This document shows, piece by piece, positions 14,761-26,360 of a stretch of DNA of 64,000 nt. Origin of the DNA: Archilochus colubris (taxonomy: Eukaryota > Chordata > Aves > Apodiformes > Trochilidae); contig CM041115.1 in NCBI GenBank assembly GCA_023079485.1, positions 29,006,826 through 29,070,825 of the forward strand, in the 5' to 3' direction. A model generated the notes under the pieces. It had not been told where the DNA came from, did not search any database, and saw nothing but the letters and a program-made list of their open reading frames with translations. The translations under genes were made by a program, and so were the position numbers. Positions within the stretch are counted from its first letter, which is position 1, and each line of letters starts with the position of its first letter.

Positions 14761-14765
14761 AACAT
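14256..14765 (-). pseudogene. CR1 ORF2 endonuclease remnant
   Basis: This 169-codon open stretch matches the C-terminal half of the CR1 APE-type endonuclease. Motifs are ICYRPPDQ, LMLVGNFNQPDIHW, AVLDLVLTN and LSCSDHEVLEF. The SDH catalytic motif is kept. The usual GDFN is GNFN, losing the metal-binding aspartate. The start of the endonuclease is absent because a different repeat block abuts at about 14760. It is the longest ORF2 relic in the window. Confidence 0.88.
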
Positions 14766-14800
14766 TGAAATTTATTTTTGTTTTGGATCTGCAAAACAAA

Positions 14801-15181
14801 GTCCAACTGTAGAAGGGTTGGGTACAAGGAAATTTTAATTGACAATTGACACAAGCAAAATGATAGAGACAAGGAAAAGAGAGAGAGAGGAAAAGACGAT
14901 ATAAGAGAGAGAGAGAGAAAAATGAGACAAATGGGAGAGAAAAGGGTAGCAAAGTGGGAAGAAAGAATGAGAGAGAGTGAGATAGAGAGTCACCACCAGG
15001 GGTCCAGATAGAAGGGTTGAGTGCAAGCAGATTTTATTTGACAATTGACACAGGCAAAACTATAGAGCCAGGCAAAAGAGGGAAAGAAGAAAAGAAGATA
15101 AAAGAGAGAGAAAAGTGGAGAAAAAGGTTGAGAAAGTGGGAAGAAAGAATGAGCGAGAGAGAGAGTGAGAATCACCACCAG
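14801..15181 (-). repeat. Tandem duplication of a GA/CT-rich LTR-like unit (about 200 bp x 2)
   Basis: Two successive units start GTCCA...AGAAGGGTTG (14801 and 15002). Each contains GACAATTGACACA and a long GAGA-rich tract and ends near CACCACCAG (about 14991 and 15173). On the minus strand the second unit carries AATAAAATCTGC, a plausible polyadenylation signal, which suggests retroviral-type R/U5 sequence. GTCCAGCTGTCCAG at about 15183 looks like the start of a third unit. The units differ by several substitutions. Minus-strand Ser/Phe-rich frames here are low-complexity artefacts. Confidence 0.65.
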
Positions 15182-15239
15182 CGTCCAGCTGTCCAGCGAG
15201 TTTCTTCAAGATGGCGCTGATCCTGGACAGGGTCTGATG

Positions 15240-15419
15240 TGTAGTGTAACAAGGCAACCAGGTGCCCCTAATTGCCAGGGAGTGGGCATGAGCTGTCCCT
15301 TTTATTGGCCCTGCTCATGCGCAGTGGGGGCCCACCCTAATTAGGCACAGGTGGGCTTAACACAAGCTCATGCCCACTTCCTGGCAATTAGGGGCACCTG
15401 GTTGCCTTGTTACACTACA
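15240..15419. mobile_element. 180-bp foldback element with 55-bp inverted arms
   Basis: The left arm runs from TGTAGTGTAACAAGG (15240) to about 15294. The right arm (15365-15419) is its reverse complement with a single visible mismatch. The arms are separated by about 70 bp that contain ATTGG and GCATGCGC-like motifs. The element is flanked by CTGATG on both sides (15234-15239 and 15420-15425), which indicates insertion with a 6-bp target duplication. The TG...CA ends would suit an LTR, but arms this long suit a non-autonomous foldback/MITE-like DNA element. No coding capacity. I cannot name the family. Confidence 0.6.
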
Positions 15420-15425
15420 CTGATG

Positions 15426-15830
15426 CAAGATGGTGGTGGGTCAAGAGATGACAGAACAGCCACAGCATGGACAGCCACATACACCCCTGAGTTCCTCTTG
15501 TTCCGAGGGGTATCTGTCAGTCAGCTGCCACAGAAGCCAAGGTCATTGGCATCAGAGCCATTGCAGACAGGATGCCTGGAGCGGAGCTTCTGCAGAAGGA
15601 TGCAGTCCCCCACCCACTTCCAGGTGCCACTCACAGCTCCCTTCCAGCCCCCATAGCCAGGTACATCAGCATCAGTACAATCAAGATGGCTTCCTCCACC
15701 CTGGCCGGGGTAATTGTGCCTGTAGGGATGTGCTAGCATTGCAGGCTGGCCCTAAAAAAGAGGAGTAGTCTCCACCGAGTAGTTCTTATCTCTTCTTGAG
15801 GTGTCACCCCCTGCTCAGTTCTGAACAGCC
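15426..15830. other. GC-richer segment of unknown origin, possibly retroviral
   Basis: This stretch is clearly richer in GC and CpG than its surroundings. It has open frames on both strands (plus 15430-15768; minus 15521-15739), none with a domain I recognise. Together with the LTR-like block to its left it could be a remnant of an endogenous retrovirus in minus orientation, but there is no identifiable gag, pol or env motif. Confidence 0.35.
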
Positions 15831-15939
15831 AGGTCTTCCACCTTAGCCAGGGCTATTCACTTTAAAATTGCTATTTTGAGAAAATAGCAAATCAGTGAGA
15901 TCAGACTCCAACATCACCTTTTCCCTTCTTCCCTTTAAT

Positions 15940-16255
15940 CTAACCAATTCCTCCTTCTCCAATCTCTAAATGCCCTTATGAAAAGTCCCTCCCCAGTTTT
16001 CTTCAAGTCCCCTTCCAGGTGCTGAAAGCCTTCTATTAAGTCTTCTCAGAGCTTTTTCTTCTCCAGGCTGAACAACTTCAACAACTCCATGTCCTTCTTA
16101 TGTTAGGACACCAGAACTGGATACAATATTCTAGATAGGATCTCATGAGAGCAGAGCAGAGGGACAGAACCTCCATAGTCCAGCTGGCTATGATTGTTTT
16201 GATACATCCCAGTATACGGTTGGCTTTCTCGTATGTGAGTGCACACTGTCAGGTC
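15940..16255 (-). repeat. CR1 LINE, antisense 3' UTR/ORF2-end fragment
   Basis: Contains the reversed CR1 sequence AAATGCCCTTATGAAAAGTCC, CTTCTCCAGGCTGAACAAC, CCAGAACTGGATACAATATTC and ATCCCAGTATACGG. The tail itself is missing. It abuts a second CR1 of another subfamily at 16256. Confidence 0.85.
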
Positions 16256-16382
16256 ATAGAATCATAGTATCTGCCAGGTTGGAAGGGACAGATCAGGATA
16301 ATCAAATGTAACTCCTGTCCCTGTGTGGGGCACCCTACGAATCACACCATGTACCTGAAAGCATCATTCAAAATATGCAAAC

Positions 16383-16406
16383 GACTACTACTACTACTAC
16401 TGCTAC
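16383..16406. repeat. (ACT)n triplet repeat inside CR1
   Basis: About seven ACT units (one changed to GCT) between two conserved CR1 3' UTR segments. Confidence 0.85.
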
Positions 16407-16652
16407 TTGAACTCAGGCAGGACTGGTGCCATAACTGCTTCACTGGAGCCTGTTCCACTGCTCAGCCTCCTTCTGGATGAAAATTTTTTTCCTATTATCT
16501 AACCTAAACTTCCCCCAGCACATCTTCCTACCATTCCCTCAGGTTCTATCATCAGTCACCAGAGACAAGAGGTCAGAGCCTGCTCTTCCTCCTTCCCTAG
16601 TGAGAAAGAAGATGTGATGAGGTCTCCCATGTCTCTCATGTTGAGCTTCTTT

Positions 16653-16934
16653 CTAATCAACCAGCACCCTGAAGTGCCTTTCCCTGGGGTTTTTCTCAAT
16701 CCATTCTCTGCCCAACCAATAATTCTGCCTTAGGTTGCCCCCACAGAGGTGCAGGACGTTATATTTGGCCTTGTTGAACTTCATGTAATTGGCATGGGCC
16801 CACCTCTCAAGCCTACAAAGATCTCTTTGGATGGCTTCTCTTCCTTCCATCATGTCAAGCCACACACACAGCCTGGTGTCATTGGCAAGCTTGCTGAGGG
16901 TACACTCAATCCCAATGTCTACATTTATGGCCAA
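16653..16934 (-). pseudogene. CR1 ORF2 reverse-transcriptase C-terminal remnant
   Basis: The minus-strand frame reads GIECTLSKLANDTRL, LERWAHANYMKFNKAKYNVLH and NYWLGREWIE, the palm-to-thumb part of CR1 RT. The catalytic FADD/YADD-type motif is LAND here, with an aspartate lost, so the copy is dead even apart from its truncation. Confidence 0.85.
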
Positions 16935-17062
16935 GATGTTAAACAGTAACTATTCCAATAGTTGAAGAATGCCACACATCACTGATGACCGCATGGACAT
17001 TGAGCCATTGACTGCAACTCTGTGAGTGCAACCTTTCATCCAAGTCTTTGTCCATGGACCAG

Positions 17063-19624
17063 TGAATAATACAGAAAATACATAAAATAGATAAAAGTTA
17101 CTTTTGAAAGGCTTAACACCATTACAGGTACTAGTACTAATTTCGTTGAAGATTAAGAATTTTTAAATACAGTTAGGTATAGTTTTCTTAGAAATTTTTA
17201 TTTCAGTCTGACAAAAAATCCTACTGGACACTCATTTTGATTTCTTTCCTCACTGACTATGAAACTTTTTAAAAGTTATCTCAATGTAATATCTTCAATT
17301 TTCTTGGTGCTTACGTTAAAGATTTTTCAGACAGCAGGGCTAGAATCAGTATTAACATCATTTGGTTGGTACTGTTCTGGTAAAGAGATAACTCTTAAGT
17401 GAAATAATTGTTATAAATTGTAAAATAGGAATATTTCCCTCTAGGAAGTTTGAGTTTAGTTTTGAAAAGTGATTGATAAAATCTTAGATTTTCTTAATTG
17501 TTACCATAAATGTAAATGTGTTTGAAAAAGGAATATTATATATATTTAAGTAAATATTTGTCAATCTACTTCTATTTTTTTCCCACTTCTGAATGTATAA
17601 TTTCAGATGCATTTTAATCTACCTCCCTGAAAGTCCAACCTTTTGCATGTTTCTTTTTTTTTTACCCCTATAAATGAGTAGTGGTTACAAATCTATCTGT
17701 ATATTATGAGTTTTGTACTCGGGAAAGAACTATTCTTTTCACTTGTTTTATTTCAAGCTTCTGGAGCTTTGTTGTAAAATGTCATAAAAATATATGGTAA
17801 ACTTAAACTCTGTTTCAAGAAGCACTAAGAAAAAATTGGCATCTTTATAGACTGCCATTAATATTGGTACTGCTATTACTTATTTCCATTAATTTGCATT
17901 CTAGAAATCATCTCCTGTATTTTATCTATGAGGAATCTCACATTGTAACTGGTAGCTTATTTTATTTATTTGGGTCTGTGTATACTAATCCTTTTAACTA
18001 TTGTATTTTCTAGTTTAAATTTATTTCATGGTTTTCTATCACAGATATTTTTATCCTCTGTGCTCTCTCCGTAGCATTGCTAATTAAATGTTTCCTTTAA
18101 AAGGATGGTAATAAAATAACAAAGATAATGTTATCCATCATTTTCAAAAGCACCAGCCAAGGGGAGGAAGAACAAGAGAATTTACAGTTTCAGTGACAAG
18201 TTTCCTATAGCTGAAAAGCATAGTGAAAGTATGAGCGACACAGCTCATGAGGAAATGCATCACAATGCCATTAATTATCAGGAATTTTGAAGAAGAAAAG
18301 AACTACAATTTCCCTTTAATTAAAAGCTGATTATTTCTTCTCTGATACAGTTAGAGAAATACACAGATACTCAGCCTTAGGTTTTGTTGGTTTGTTCTCA
18401 GTTTTTGGTTTGTTTGTTTTCTTTCCTGAGAGAATGATCCAGTTTTCAGTTTTACTTCTTTTAAAATTTATATCCAAAGCAGAACAATTAAAAATAATAA
18501 TTATACAATTTTAGATGAAATTTTGGAAATTAGGACTCTTGTAACATCTGTTTTAAAAAGCAAATCTTTGCAATGTAGAAACATGTCTATGTCTGTGTAT
18601 GTTTGTATATATATTTAGGTTCTGATGACTGCTTTCCATTTTGTTTACCTTAGCTGAAGATAAATCTGGAAAATTCTTTTAACATAATTTTCTCAATCTT
18701 GTGAGTTTATATATAACTAGTTTAACATTTATTATTTTTATGGTATGCAATAAAATGCATAAATGTTCAATCATTTGGTGTTCATATACTGCTACATATG
18801 TTCCCAAACTCCTCTTTATAGAATTTGGGTGTTTATTGCAAACTTCCCATGTTCTAAAATGACTCACCATTATGGAAAGTTCTAGGTTAAGGAATACTGA
18901 ATCCCAAATACTCTATGATAATCACATTATGTGATTCAGGAATGTGAAACTGCTTCACTGTTTTCCTAAAACTGGGGGCTTTTCCTCAGTCTCAAGGTTT
19001 CATGTGCTTGTGAGAAGCTATGATCTTCTTCACCAGAGAAAAATCAGTCATTGTATTTGATCACATCTGCTTCACTGTAAAAGCAAAAACCTGTATATAT
19101 ACAATTATATATATATATGTGTGTATATATGTATGTGTATATATATATGCATATATAATTTTCTTTATTTCAAACAAAATCATTTGACCCAAAACAAATT
19201 TATTGATTTGTTCTGCAGCCCAAGGCATGGGTAATTTAAATGGGTACTCTTTCACTACTTCTTCCTTACATACAGATTCGAAAAGTTTAAATTCATTATG
19301 TAGACTGGTGTGTCACTTTTTCTGTTTGCATTGACTGAAAATAAAGAATCTTTGTCTACGAATAAAAATAGTACAGATGGTGATGACTTCAACACAGTTG
19401 GTTCCAATGTGTCTATATTTGCCTTAGCTTGTTTATCATTCACTTGTCTTCCATCCTTCATTACGGTGTTTCATCTTACAAAGAATCAAGGATGATGACT
19501 TTCCCTGGTCATTCTGTATTTGTAGAAACATTTCTTATAATCTGTTACATCAAAAGCCAGATTAATTTCTAGCTTGGCATAGAGCCTTCTGATTTTTCTT
19601 CCTGCATAGCCTTAAAACTTTTTG
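17063..19624. other. Intronic sequence with an AT microsatellite
   Basis: AT-rich sequence without exon or recognised transposon. The only clear structure is the TA/TG dinucleotide tract at 19092-19158. Confidence 0.55.
19092..19158. repeat. (TA)n/(TG)n microsatellite
   Basis: Interrupted TATATA runs with TGTGTG and GTATGT interruptions over about 67 bp. Confidence 0.9.
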
Positions 19625-20520
19625 GTTATTGTGAGTGGCCAGACCTACCTTCCAAAGGCTATGAACACTCCTTTTTTCCCTCACTTGCAGACAAAGCTGT
19701 ATATTCAGTCAGGCCAGTCTTCTGTGCCACCATCTCGCTTTACAGAACATGGGGACAGCCTGCTTCTGAGCCTTTAAGACTTCCTGGACTCATATATCCT
19801 TCAGAACTATGTCCAAAAGGATTCTATCAAGTAGTCTCCTAAAAAAAAGTCAGTCTGCCCTTCAGAAATCCGAAGTGGTGTTCTGCTCCCCCCCTCATAT
19901 CTCTAAGAATAGAGGACTCTGTAATTTCATGGTCATTGGACTCCAACCATTATGTCATCTACCAGTCCTTCTCTGTTCACAAAGAACAAGTCTAGCAGGG
20001 TGCCTTCCTCAATTGGTTAACTTACTAGCCGTATCAGGATGTTGTATTCCACACATTCCAGAAAACTCCAGGACTGTTTATTCTCTGCTGTGTTGTACTT
20101 CTGACAAACATCAGGGAAGTTGAAATCTCCCACAGGAACAAGGGTAAGAGATTGAGAGATTTCTCACAAATGCTTATAGCCATCCATCTCTGTCCTCGTT
20201 GGGTGGTCTATACCAGACTCCCACTATGATATCGCCCTTTTTGCTCTTCCTCTTGATTCTCAACCGAAGACCCTCAATGCTGTCACCACTGTACTTTACT
20301 TCAGAACATTCATAAGAGCCCCTAACATACAGGTCACTCCACTGTCTCCCCTTTCTTGTCTCTATGCCTTCTGAAAAGCTTGTAGCCTTTTACTGTGGCA
20401 CTCCAACTGGGCAAGTCTTCCCACCATGTTTCTGTGACTGCTACCATGCCAATTTTCCAGATGCATCGTGGCTTCTAGCTTCTCCTGCTTGTTGCCCATA
20501 TTGACTGGTGAAGATTCTAA
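19625..20520 (-). repeat. CR1 LINE, antisense, endonuclease region
   Basis: Heavily decayed 5' part of CR1 ORF2. It aligns by eye with 7080-7840 and 14300-14757. AGGGAAGTTGAAATCTCCCA is the reverse of the GDFN-type endonuclease coding segment. CTATACCAGACTCCCAC and CCACCATGTTTCTGTGACTG are conserved landmarks, and the ORF2 start region lies near 20490-20515. No 3' end is present, so it is an internal remnant. Confidence 0.72.
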
Positions 20521-22985
20521 CCAAGAGACTTTGCACAAAAATAGAGCTTATATGTCTCTATAATTGAGAGAAATATGGCAGATATTATTATTCAAACAAT
20601 GTTTTGGCCACAGTTTTCTTGGGAAATAAGATTAAAGTAAGTAGTTGAAACTCAAAAAAAGAAAGAGATGAGTGGAGAAAAATGCTTGGGGATGGTAGAA
20701 GAAGCAGAAGAAACCAAAGGAGGTTTGCTCTACCTTGGGCTAAAAAGAACTTGAAGGGGAAAATGAAAAAGGCAGTATGTAGAAAAACACAGATACACAA
20801 AAACTAGGAAGAACTTGGAAGGAATAATAAATACATTACTCTATTGCAGAGAAGCCTTTTGTGAAACTGATTGCGTGCACAGGCTTCCATTTATGAGAAG
20901 GACATTACAATATTTATATAACACTTAAAAATTTCTAAACTTTTATGTTTTGGGATTTTTTTATCTTTTTCTGTTTAAAATACACTCTGACCACACTCCT
21001 ATTTTCAGACAATCGAATAAGGTTAATTTAGCAGTCACAGTGATTAATGTTCTGCATAAAGTAACTTACAGTGGGCAAAGAATTGAATGAATGTGTCAAG
21101 GTTAGACTGTCCCTGAATTTTTAATATACACTGAAAGGAAAAAAAAACGATTGAAACATCAGAAAATAATGCAGCATTCCAAATAATATCTAGATAAATT
21201 ATGTGGGTATACATTAAAGAAATAATTAATGCCATAGTAGGTAATATATTTATTTTTCACTCCATATGTTACAGGAGTATGTAAAATAAAAGTTACATAC
21301 ATACAGTTAAAGAAACCATATTTAACCAAGGACAGCAAGATGCCTTGAAAATACCCAATTCCATCAACTTGTAGAGGTAAATGTTCTACAAAAATTAGAG
21401 TTTCAAAAGTTAGTTTTAGTGTATTTGTTAGCATTATAGTTAGTAAATTGCTTAGATGAACAGGAGGTTTATAAACGAAATTTAGAACTGTTTGGATGAT
21501 ACTTCATTATTTCAAAGACGGCGACCTATGTAAACTATTAACTTAGTGCTAGTCTTGATCAGGACTGTTTTACTGAAAGTTAGCTGTCTCATCATCATCA
21601 TCGTAAGAGAAAGCAATGAAAAGATGACTACAACTTGCTGTATTTGGGTAGTATACAAAAAACAGCAAGTAACCTGTTCATTTCTTCTGCCCTTCTGGTT
21701 ACTATAAACTATTTTAGTTTGTGCTATAAAAGCCTAAGCATGATTTTACAGTTCTAATATGCACAGGTCCTAGAAAAGGAAGTGCTGTTTTCTTGAACTG
21801 GCTTTATAAATATCAACAGTAGTTTTTTGAGAAGGTAATTTTATTTGGACCTCTCATTATCTGTAATCTAAATATGGTGATGGTTGTACACTGGTTTTCA
21901 GTAGCAATAATTCACTATGACAGATCCCAAGTTATTATACATTGTTTTTGCTTAATGGTTCTCTTAAAGTCAATATCTTTATAACATACTCATGGACAAC
22001 ACTGTAAGAAGTATTACAACTAAAAAAAATATATTTTCTTCGCCTCTCAGATATTGGCTGCTCTACAGTGGTATGGTACTGATCGTATCATTCTCATGCT
22101 AATATGAGAAGTGTGATTCAACATATATTCCTGTCTGAAAATGACTTATGATGGAAAGGAAGAACTGCTATGGATAAGAAAATACTGTCTATTTTCTGCA
22201 ACTAACAGATTGTGAAAACTGCAGAAGACTAGAAGAAATCAAGCTCTCTTTGAAGAAAACTGTTCATCTTTGTAAAAAGAATGGCATGTCTTTAATTTGT
22301 TCAAGTCCTGTTGAACTAGTAATTAGTAGGAGACCCCACATTCCTCTTCTATCTTGTTTATTACAGCCACTCCCTTAGATTAGTAAAAATACTCTCAGAA
22401 ATTGGATTCAGAACTATTTTGGCATTGTATCTCTATTATATGTGGATTTGGTTTATGTCTGCCAAAAGCTTTGAGGTTTAAAGTTGACCAAAGAGGAATC
22501 TTGGAATATTTATAGAAACTTTGGTCACTGAGCTTCAGAGATAGCTTCAAGTTTGTTTTGAATATATGCATTTTTAACCTTGGTATTGTCATGGTCATGC
22601 CACTGTAATAGTACATTGACTGTAGAGCATAGCTGTGTTTGTATTATCATCATGTTTCCTTTTTAGACACTTAAAATACCTTTAGAAAATTTCTTAAATA
22701 TTGAAATTCAAAATTCATAATAGTCAAAACAGGAATCTGGAGATCAAAGGGTTCTGACCTGCTTGAACATTTTCTATTGCCAGACAGCAACATTTGCTAC
22801 CACTTCTTTTAAAGGTCATAGGTAAGTAGATTTAAAATAAAATCTATTGTATATTTCATCCCTTTGCATAAAATTAACTAGGTTTAAATATAAAAAGAAT
22901 TTTTCAGTGTGTTTCAAATAAGCAGTTCAGCAGTTTTACAGCAGTACTACTCATAACTACTAAAGATTTCTATGAGATCAGTACT

Positions 22986-23053
22986 CCTATTTCTTAAATA
23001 CTTCCTATTTCTTAAATACTACCTATTTCTTAAATACTTCCTATTTCTTAAAC
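22986..23053. repeat. 18-bp minisatellite, 3.8 copies
   Basis: The unit CCTATTTCTTAAATACTT is repeated head to tail at 22986, 23004, 23022 and (partial) 23040. There is one substitution (final T to A) in copy two and decay in the last copy. Confidence 0.92.
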
Positions 23054-23865
23054 TGCCTAGTTTTGAGAGTCACTAGCCCTAATTAAAATATTACTGACAA
23101 CAACTTCCTTATTGTCTCTCAAGCTTCACTTTTCCCTATTCCTCTGTATAGTTAGCTATATGGAAATCAGCTGGAATCACATGGGTTTTTTCTGAAGAGC
23201 TGAGTCAAAGTATCAGAAAAGTTCCATGGCACATTCTGATTTATAGCATCCAGCTTATTTTAAGAGTACAAAGCTTTGTCATGAATGGCAGTGTAATGTC
23301 TTCATGTCACTTAAAGAATAGCAAAGATGTCAGGACAATGTGATTTTAATACATACTTATGAAAATACAACTTAAAAGAATTTGATGGTAAGGTTCACTC
23401 CATTATTTTATTTGTAAAAGGGCAGTGTAGGGTTTGAAATGCATTGGACTGACTTACATGGGGATAAGGGAAAATTATTCATATATTTATAGGGGCGATT
23501 GATCCACTCCTAGTCCCAGAATTGGTCAGCTGTTTATAACAGTTTAAGAGTAGGGATTTCAATGTAGTGCTTCAACACATAATTATGGGCCTGATCTGGT
23601 TTGAAAGAGAAGTAAATTAAGATTGATTGACACTATTATAATGAATCACAAAATTAAATTTTACAATTTTCTAAAAAGTAATAATAAAAATCAAGTATAA
23701 TCAATGCAGGTTTTCAGGTTTGATTAAAAATCTAACAATGCTTTTAGACTGAATTGTGTACATGCATATGCACACATCTTAACACTATGTTAATATGTTA
23801 AAATTTGGTATCTAATTATATAAAAGAAGTGGTAACATACCTCTGGTGAAACCACAGAATCAAAT

Positions 23866-24545
23866 TGTAACAACCCAATACGATTTGACTTTTCCCCCCA
23901 TATGTATGAGGCGTAGCTGGCTACTTACAGGTTCCAATTAGATGAACCAGTTTCCTTCATGAGATGCAGGGCCACAGTTTGGTCTTATCCCAGGGAGCTG
24001 CAAATGGACTCATTCTTAGGACCAGTATTTATAGGGTGTCAGGCTGATTGACTTTGATCAGTATTTATTCCATGGTGGTCTTGATTCAGATAGGTCATCT
24101 CTGGAAACTCCCAGAGCAGGCTTGTGATCTGAGCAGAAGGGGTCTTGGGTACATCATTCAGGTGACAGGAGTTCCCGGAATGGTTAGGAAGTGCTGTGAT
24201 CACTCCAAAGAGCTCTATTTGCATTAGGACCAGGTTTGAACTCACTGCTCTAATTGGCAAGGTCAGAAAGTTCCAGACTTCTTCTCCTACTGCATGTGAT
24301 ATTAAAACAAGAGCAATGTTGTACCCACTGTTCTTGTAACTAAATCAATAACAGTGTTGGCAAGTGTTCACCTTGCAACGTGGCTCAGTGGGTGGAGCCG
24401 GGGATTGGTGTCTGCACCACTACAACCTCCTCTAATGAATTATTTCTTTCCTGTATCTGTTAACTTACTGGCAACTTTTGCAGCAGATTTTCTTGTGTGA
24501 GGACAATAAATATTTTATTCCAGTGGACATACTGAAACTCTATTT
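23866..24545 (+). other. GC-richer patch, possible old LTR-like repeat
   Basis: This differs from the surroundings by higher GC and several CpGs (for example CAATACGATT and GAGGCGTAGC). It starts with a TGTAACAACCC stretch, contains TATTTATAGGG (about 24028) and an AATAAA (24506-24511). I could not find matching TG...CA ends with a target duplication, so an LTR origin is only a guess. A tRNA-like D-arm (24381-24400) lies inside. Confidence 0.3.
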
Positions 24546-26360
24546 GATATCTTTGACTCGTTTCATCTGTGAAAATGACTTATGCATACAAATTCTTGTA
24601 TAGACTTCAGTAACTCACAGTATTTATAAAAGCATCTAGGTTTTATCTGTCAGGTGAAGTTTTGTTCTGCTTAGTGGACAGAATAAAACTTCTGGTTATT
24701 ATATGTGTTTCTGTCTTACTCTAATATTCATTTTTCTGACAGCTTATTCTATGAAAAACATCAGAGAATTTCTTATTGTACTCCAAGGCATACGCAATAA
24801 TAATCTCTTTAAACAAACTTTCTGTGCAGATTTTTTCTCTTATATCAGCATTTATTATTACTTATTAGAGTTACTGACAGGAAGATTTTAGTAAAAGAAG
24901 TACTCACTTAACTACATAATCTGCATCTGAATCAAGTAGTTTTTGGCTTCCATGCTAAGCTCTTAGTTAAGAGATTGTATGTTCCTTGTGGAATAGTAAA
25001 AACTAGGTTTTAGTGTCTAGTCATATATACAAAGTAGAGTCACCATGGGATATTCCATCACATGTGTGAATGGTAATTTTACTTTTGCTAAAATGTAGTA
25101 CACTTCTAGGCATACATATCTTTAAGCTTCATATAACAAATGAGTCTTCCATGAACTACCTATCTAATTGGGAAATTTATAATCTATTACATTAAAAATA
25201 ACTATTCAGATAAATTATTGTCACCTTCACTTTCCTCGGTTTTCTGCATCTTACTAAGGAATAAGTAATAATTTGCAGTACAGAGAAAACTGAAATATGA
25301 AAAATGTGGAGACTTGAGCTGTGTTCTACTGTGAGATGTATGTATTATTAATACGACCTATTTTCTGTTCATGTAATATGAAATGCCTTATGGTTTATAT
25401 GCTAAGACCCAATATGTTACTACTTCTCTAGGTGCCAATATACTTATATATTGTGCAAATATGTAAATGTTAAGCAATACAGTCCTTCATTAGTTGCAGC
25501 CATGAGATGAGAGCAGCACTGAAAAAAAGAAATATGCAAATACAAGCAATATGAAAGAAGGAAAAAAGTTTAAATCTATTTTAAAGAAGAAATTTTAGTA
25601 GATCATATGTGGAATGGAGGGATGTAAATAAATTTTAAAAAAAACTGAAAGAGATAGGAAAAAGCATTTCTGCTACAGGATAAACTCCATTGTGTGAATG
25701 ATACAGTATAAGTCATTCTTTGTCTACTTGAACCCTGTCTGATTTTTCAGACAGGACTATAACTGAAATCTTGGAAGCTCCATCAGGGAGTAGAAAAGAA
25801 AATGATAACACTGTTTCAGTTGTCATATACAGTCTGTTCCCTCTGTCTTCCAGTGTAGTACACAGTATATTGATTGTCTTATAAATTCAATTTAGACATT
25901 GATATTTTTAATGAGATATATTTTAAGTGAAACATGCAATGTTCAACTAAAATATGATGAGCAAATACTCTATTTTCATAGTGTGTATGAATTTTACTAT
26001 TCAGATTATTTTTTCTTTTAAAAAAGGCATATTAACCCTTATGTGTTTTCAGTAGAGTTTCACTTTATTTAAATAACTATGGGAAATGTTAATAACATTA
26101 GGGTGATACAGTGGGAAGGATGTTAAGGGCCTTCTCAGAGGCACACCACTGTCATCAGAAAGCTACTAATGTATACACATCATATTAACCACTTTGTATA
26201 ACTTTTTATTAATTGATTTCCTAAATGCACTCATGCAAATGAATGACATGGCAAATGCACTATCTAAGTGTGTCATGAGTGAATATTTAATTTTTCAAGA
26301 ACTTTTGTTCCCTTCTGATTAACAGTTAAAGCATAAGAAACCAAAAATAATTTACACACA

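Larger units (their letters stand above)
16256..17062 (-). repeat. CR1 LINE, antisense, 3' UTR plus end of RT
   Basis: The copy begins with the tail GTCATAGAATCATAGTATCTG, then GGTTGGAAGGGACAGATCAGG and CCTGTCCCTGTGTGGGGC. This is the same subfamily as the copy at 61480. It continues into ORF2 C-terminal sequence (GGCAAGCTTGCTGAGGGTAC). An ACT triplet expansion at about 16383-16406 is specific to this copy. Confidence 0.85.

Noticed and set aside
14835..15178. Ser/Leu/Phe-rich membrane-like minus-strand open frames
   Set aside because: They are translations of the GA/CT-rich repeat tract and have no meaning as proteins.
15430..15768. 112-codon plus-strand open frame in a GC-rich patch
   Set aside because: There is no recognisable domain and a competing minus-strand frame overlaps it. 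The GC-rich composition alone explains the lack of stops.
24374..24446. tRNA gene
   Set aside because: Only the D-arm/A-box fits. There is no anticodon arm, T-arm or B-box, and no T-run terminator at the right place.
23866..24600. Complete LTR with defined ends
   Set aside because: A TG start and an AATAAA are present, but I could not find a CA end with a matching direct repeat.
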